DNA of 64,000 nt from Variovorax paradoxus NBRC 15149. GTDB taxonomy: Bacteria; Pseudomonadota; Gammaproteobacteria; Burkholderiales; Burkholderiaceae_C. This document shows, piece by piece, positions 62,140-64,000 of this stretch. The position numbers and the translations under genes were made by a program. Each line of letters begins with the position of its first letter. Within the stretch, counting starts at the first letter, position 1. Below the pieces are notes generated by a model, which saw nothing but the letters and a program-made list of their open reading frames with translations, did not search any database and had not been told where the DNA came from. The stretch covers positions 186,001-250,000 of the forward strand of contig NZ_BCUT01000006.1 of NCBI RefSeq assembly GCF_001591365.1. The letters run 5' to 3'.

Positions 62140-63006
62140 CTACCCCCCGCGCGCCACCGGCGCCACCAGGTAGGCACCCGACTCGAACAGCTGCGCCTCG
62201 GCCTGGTCGATGCGCCGGATCACCGGCTTGCCCGCGCGGCTCGCGAGCAGCTCGACCAGCGCCTCGGTCACGGCCACGCCGGCCGCCACCGAAGGAAAGA
62301 ACGAGGGGCTGTTGATCGTGAAGAGCAGCGTTTCGTCCGCCAAGAGCGACAGCGGCGAGGCCACGCTGTCGGTGATGGCCACGATGCGGCAGCCGGCCGC
62401 CCGGGCCGCCTGGGCCACCTGCAGCGCCTCGCGCGAGTAGGGCCTGAAGCTGGCCACCACCAGCGCGTCGCCCTTGGCAAAGGCGCGCTGCTGCATTTCG
62501 AGCGAGCCGCCCTGGCCGTCGACCAGGTGCACGCTGGCGCGGAAGAGCCGGTACACATAGACGAACGAGAACGCGATCGGAAAGCAGGCCCTGAAACCCG
62601 CCGCATGCACCGCCGGCGCCTTCTCGATCAGCGCGCAGGCCTTTTGCAGCGCCTGCCCGCTCTGCTGGTGCGTGGCCTCCAGGTTGCGGCGCTGCACCTC
62701 GAACATCTCGGCCGTGAGGCTGCGGTCCTGCGCGCGGCCGATCAGCTGCTTGGCGCGCCCGCCATAGGTTTCGCTGGCCAGGCCCATGTCGCCGGCAAAG
62801 GCTTCCTTGAGCTGCGGCCAGCCCGCATAGCCCAGGTGCTGCGCGAAGCGCACCAGCGTGGCGGGCGTGCTCTGCGCGCGCGTGCCCACGTTGCGCATCG
62901 ACGCGGTCACCACCTCGTTGGGATGGTCGAGCACATAGCGCGCCACCTGCTGCAGGGCGGGGCTCAGTTCGTTGAAACGCTGGCGGATCTGGTCTCTGGC
63001 GCCCAT
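62140..63006 (-). CDS. MurR/RpiR family transcriptional regulator
   Basis: 288 aa. The N-terminal HTH_6 domain has RQRFNELSPALQQVARYVLDHPNEVVTASMRNVGTRAQSTPATLVRFAQHLGYAGWPQLKEAF, the typical RpiR start. The C-terminal SIS domain (about residues 125-260) has AFAKGDALVVASFRPYSREALQVAQAARAAG and ITDSVASPLSLLADETL, a sugar-phosphate binding fold. It is divergent from the aminotransferase gene over an operator-like region and probably regulates it. Confidence 0.9.
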   Translation of the reverse strand: MGARDQIRQRFNELSPALQQVARYVLDHPNEVVTASMRNVGTRAQSTPATLVRFAQHLGYAGWPQLKEAFAGDMGLASETYGGRAKQLIGRAQDRSLTAEMFEVQRRNLEATHQQSGQALQKACALIEKAPAVHAAGFRACFPIAFSFVYVYRLFRASVHLVDGQGGSLEMQQRAFAKGDALVVASFRPYSREALQVAQAARAAGCRIVAITDSVASPLSLLADETLLFTINSPSFFPSVAAGVAVTEALVELLASRAGKPVIRRIDQAEAQLFESGAYLVAPVARGG

Positions 63007-63033
63007 GGCGGTGTCTCTCTTCTGGCGGTCGTT

Positions 63034-63117
63034 GGAACGAATGTACCGGACATGGAACGCCGGAACAGTTGACGGAACAAATGTTCCAAACAATAATCCG
63101 GTGGAAACGTTAGTTCC
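63034..63117. promoter_or_regulatory. Cluster of GGAAC palindromes, probable RpiR operators
   Basis: Three dyads lie between the divergent RpiR and aminotransferase genes: GGAACGAATGTACC (63034-63047, one mismatch), GGAACAAATGTTCC (63074-63087, perfect arms GGAACA/TGTTCC) and GGAAACGTTAGTTCC (63103-63117, arms GGAA/TTCC). Extra GGAAC half-sites occur at 63054-63058 and 63062-63066. The density in under 90 bp suggests cooperative regulator binding. Confidence 0.6.
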
Positions 63118-63142
63118 ATAACCGGATCCGCAGCCACCCGCC

Positions 63143-64000
63143 ATGACGCACGTCTTCCACCGCCACCTTCGCCACACCCCGCCGGTTGCCGCCGGCTCCA
63201 GCGGCATGTTCATCCGCGATGCCGAAGGGCGCGAATACCTCGACGCCTCTGGCGGCGCGGCCGTGTCTTCGCTTGGCCATGCGCACCCCGAGGTGCTGGC
63301 CGCCATGCATGCGCAGCTCGACAAGCTCGCTTATGCCCACACCAGTTTCTTCACCAGCGAAGTGGCCGAGCAGCTGGCCGACGAGCTGATTGCTTCCGCG
63401 CCCGAGGGCATGAGCCACGTGTACCTGGTGAGCGGCGGCTCCGAGGCGGTGGAGGCGGCGCTCAAGATGGCGCGGCAGTATTTCGTCGAGACCGGCCAGC
63501 CGCAGCGCACGCACTTCATCGCGCGCCGCCAGAGCTACCACGGCAACACGCTGGGCGCGCTGGCCGTGGGCGGCAACGCGTGGAGGCGCGAACCGTTCGC
63601 GCCCATCCTGGTGCCGGCCACCCATGTGGCGCCGTGCTATCCGTACCGCGAGCAGCGCGCCGATGAAAGCGCCGAGCAGTACGGCCTGCGCCTGGCGGCC
63701 GAGCTCGAAGCGGCCATCCTCGCGCAGGGTGCCGACCGCGTGATCGCCTTCGTGGCGGAAACGGTGGGCGGCGCGACGGCCGGCGTGCTCACGCCCGTGC
63801 CGGGCTACTTCAAGGCGGTGCGCGCGGTGTGCGACAAGTACGGCGTGCTGCTGATCCTCGACGAGGTGATGTGCGGCATGGGCCGCACCGGCACGCTGCA
63901 CGCCTGCGAGCAGGAGGGCGTGGTGCCCGACCTGGTCACCATTGCCAAGGGCCTGGGCGGCGGCTACCAGCCGATCGGCGCGGTGCTGGCGCAGCGCAGG
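63143..64000 (+). CDS. Class III PLP-dependent aminotransferase (5' part)
   Basis: 286 codons lie in the window and the frame runs past the end. SSGMFIRDAEGREYLDASGGAAVSSLGHAHPEV is the family start; VYLVSGGSEAVEAALKMARQY binds PLP phosphate, LLILDEVMCGMGRTGTLHACE has the Asp that contacts the pyridine ring, and VTIAKGLGGGYQPIGA holds the PLP lysine. Omega-transaminases of this kind act on beta-alanine, taurine, amines or similar donors. Divergent from the RpiR regulator. Confidence 0.9.
   Translation, partial: MTHVFHRHLRHTPPVAAGSSGMFIRDAEGREYLDASGGAAVSSLGHAHPEVLAAMHAQLDKLAYAHTSFFTSEVAEQLADELIASAPEGMSHVYLVSGGSEAVEAALKMARQYFVETGQPQRTHFIARRQSYHGNTLGALAVGGNAWRREPFAPILVPATHVAPCYPYREQRADESAEQYGLRLAAELEAAILAQGADRVIAFVAETVGGATAGVLTPVPGYFKAVRAVCDKYGVLLILDEVMCGMGRTGTLHACEQEGVVPDLVTIAKGLGGGYQPIGAVLAQRR

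Overview
The window is about 69% GC by eye, gene-dense, and has the protein and codon character of a Burkholderiales bacterium of the family Comamonadaceae. Variovorax or a close relative is the best guess. The clues are a Bug-family (tripartite tricarboxylate transporter) binding protein, EgtB/EgtD proteins, a long intergenic inverted repeat containing an ACTTTCTTTTG/CAAAAGAAAGT hairpin of a type I associate with this family, and many small DUF proteins typical of the group. No rRNA, tRNA, CRISPR array, prophage or complete insertion sequence was recognised. It reads as ordinary chromosome made of short operons, many with ATGA or GTGA stop/start overlaps.

Layout. 1-3.6 kb: tail of a DadA-like oxidoreductase, a DUF411 protein, a three-gene overlapping set (DUF1439 protein, lipoprotein glycerophosphodiester phosphodiesterase, 92-aa unknown) and a DUF72 protein. 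3.6-7.3 kb: a complete polar amino-acid ABC transporter (binding protein, two permeases, ATPase) led by its own GntR/FCD regulator, with a perfect inverted repeat at the operon head. 7.5-12.9 kb: Bug binding protein, OsmC peroxiredoxin, acyl-CoA ligase, secreted nuclease, NDH-2-type oxidoreductase. 13.1-15.4 kb: ergothioneine genes egtB-egtD, followed by a 600-bp near-palindromic repeat. 16-24.5 kb: DUF427/2OG-dioxygenase pair, universal stress protein, RluA-type pseudouridine synthase with a microsatellite-encoded polyserine tract, MFS exporter, an overlapping trio of small genes (49-aa basic protein, VF530 protein, ferredoxin), GNAT, DUF808, beta-propeller lipoprotein and small unknowns.

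24.5-36.3 kb: enoyl-CoA hydratase family protein, DUF2817 peptidase-like protein, GST, Fur-family regulator, esterase plus ABM monooxygenase, gshA, single-domain response regulator, SDR/NTF2-like/MerR cluster, HPF-like protein, CBS protein, YlqF-type GTPase and a His-rich Fur-family regulator. 36.3-48.3 kb: DUF4139 protein, thioesterase, acyltransferase-3 divergent from a membrane-anchored LytTR regulator, ammonium transporter behind a sigma-54-like promoter, MBL hydrolase, aspartoacylase-like protein, orphan MNT nucleotidyltransferase, LytM peptidase, glnS and a Pro/Tyr-repeat protein. 48.4-52.1 kb: a five-gene minus-strand operon in which a sterol-desaturase-type enzyme and a 2TM protein are translationally chained to a LytS-type kinase and LytTR response regulator. 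52.3-61.6 kb: a full RND efflux operon (mdtA-mdtB-mdtC-like plus NodT-type outer-membrane factor). 61.6-64 kb: SPW-repeat protein, then an RpiR regulator divergent from a class III aminotransferase (cut by the window end) across a cluster of GGAAC/TTCC palindromes.

The best candidates for something not well described are the desaturase-2TM-kinase-regulator operon, the acyltransferase/membrane-LytTR divergent pair, the polyserine microsatellite in the pseudouridine synthase, the orphan nucleotidyltransferase with a coupled 25-codon ORF, and the small overlapping VF530/ferredoxin operon. Names of these families come from recognition of motifs, not from a search.
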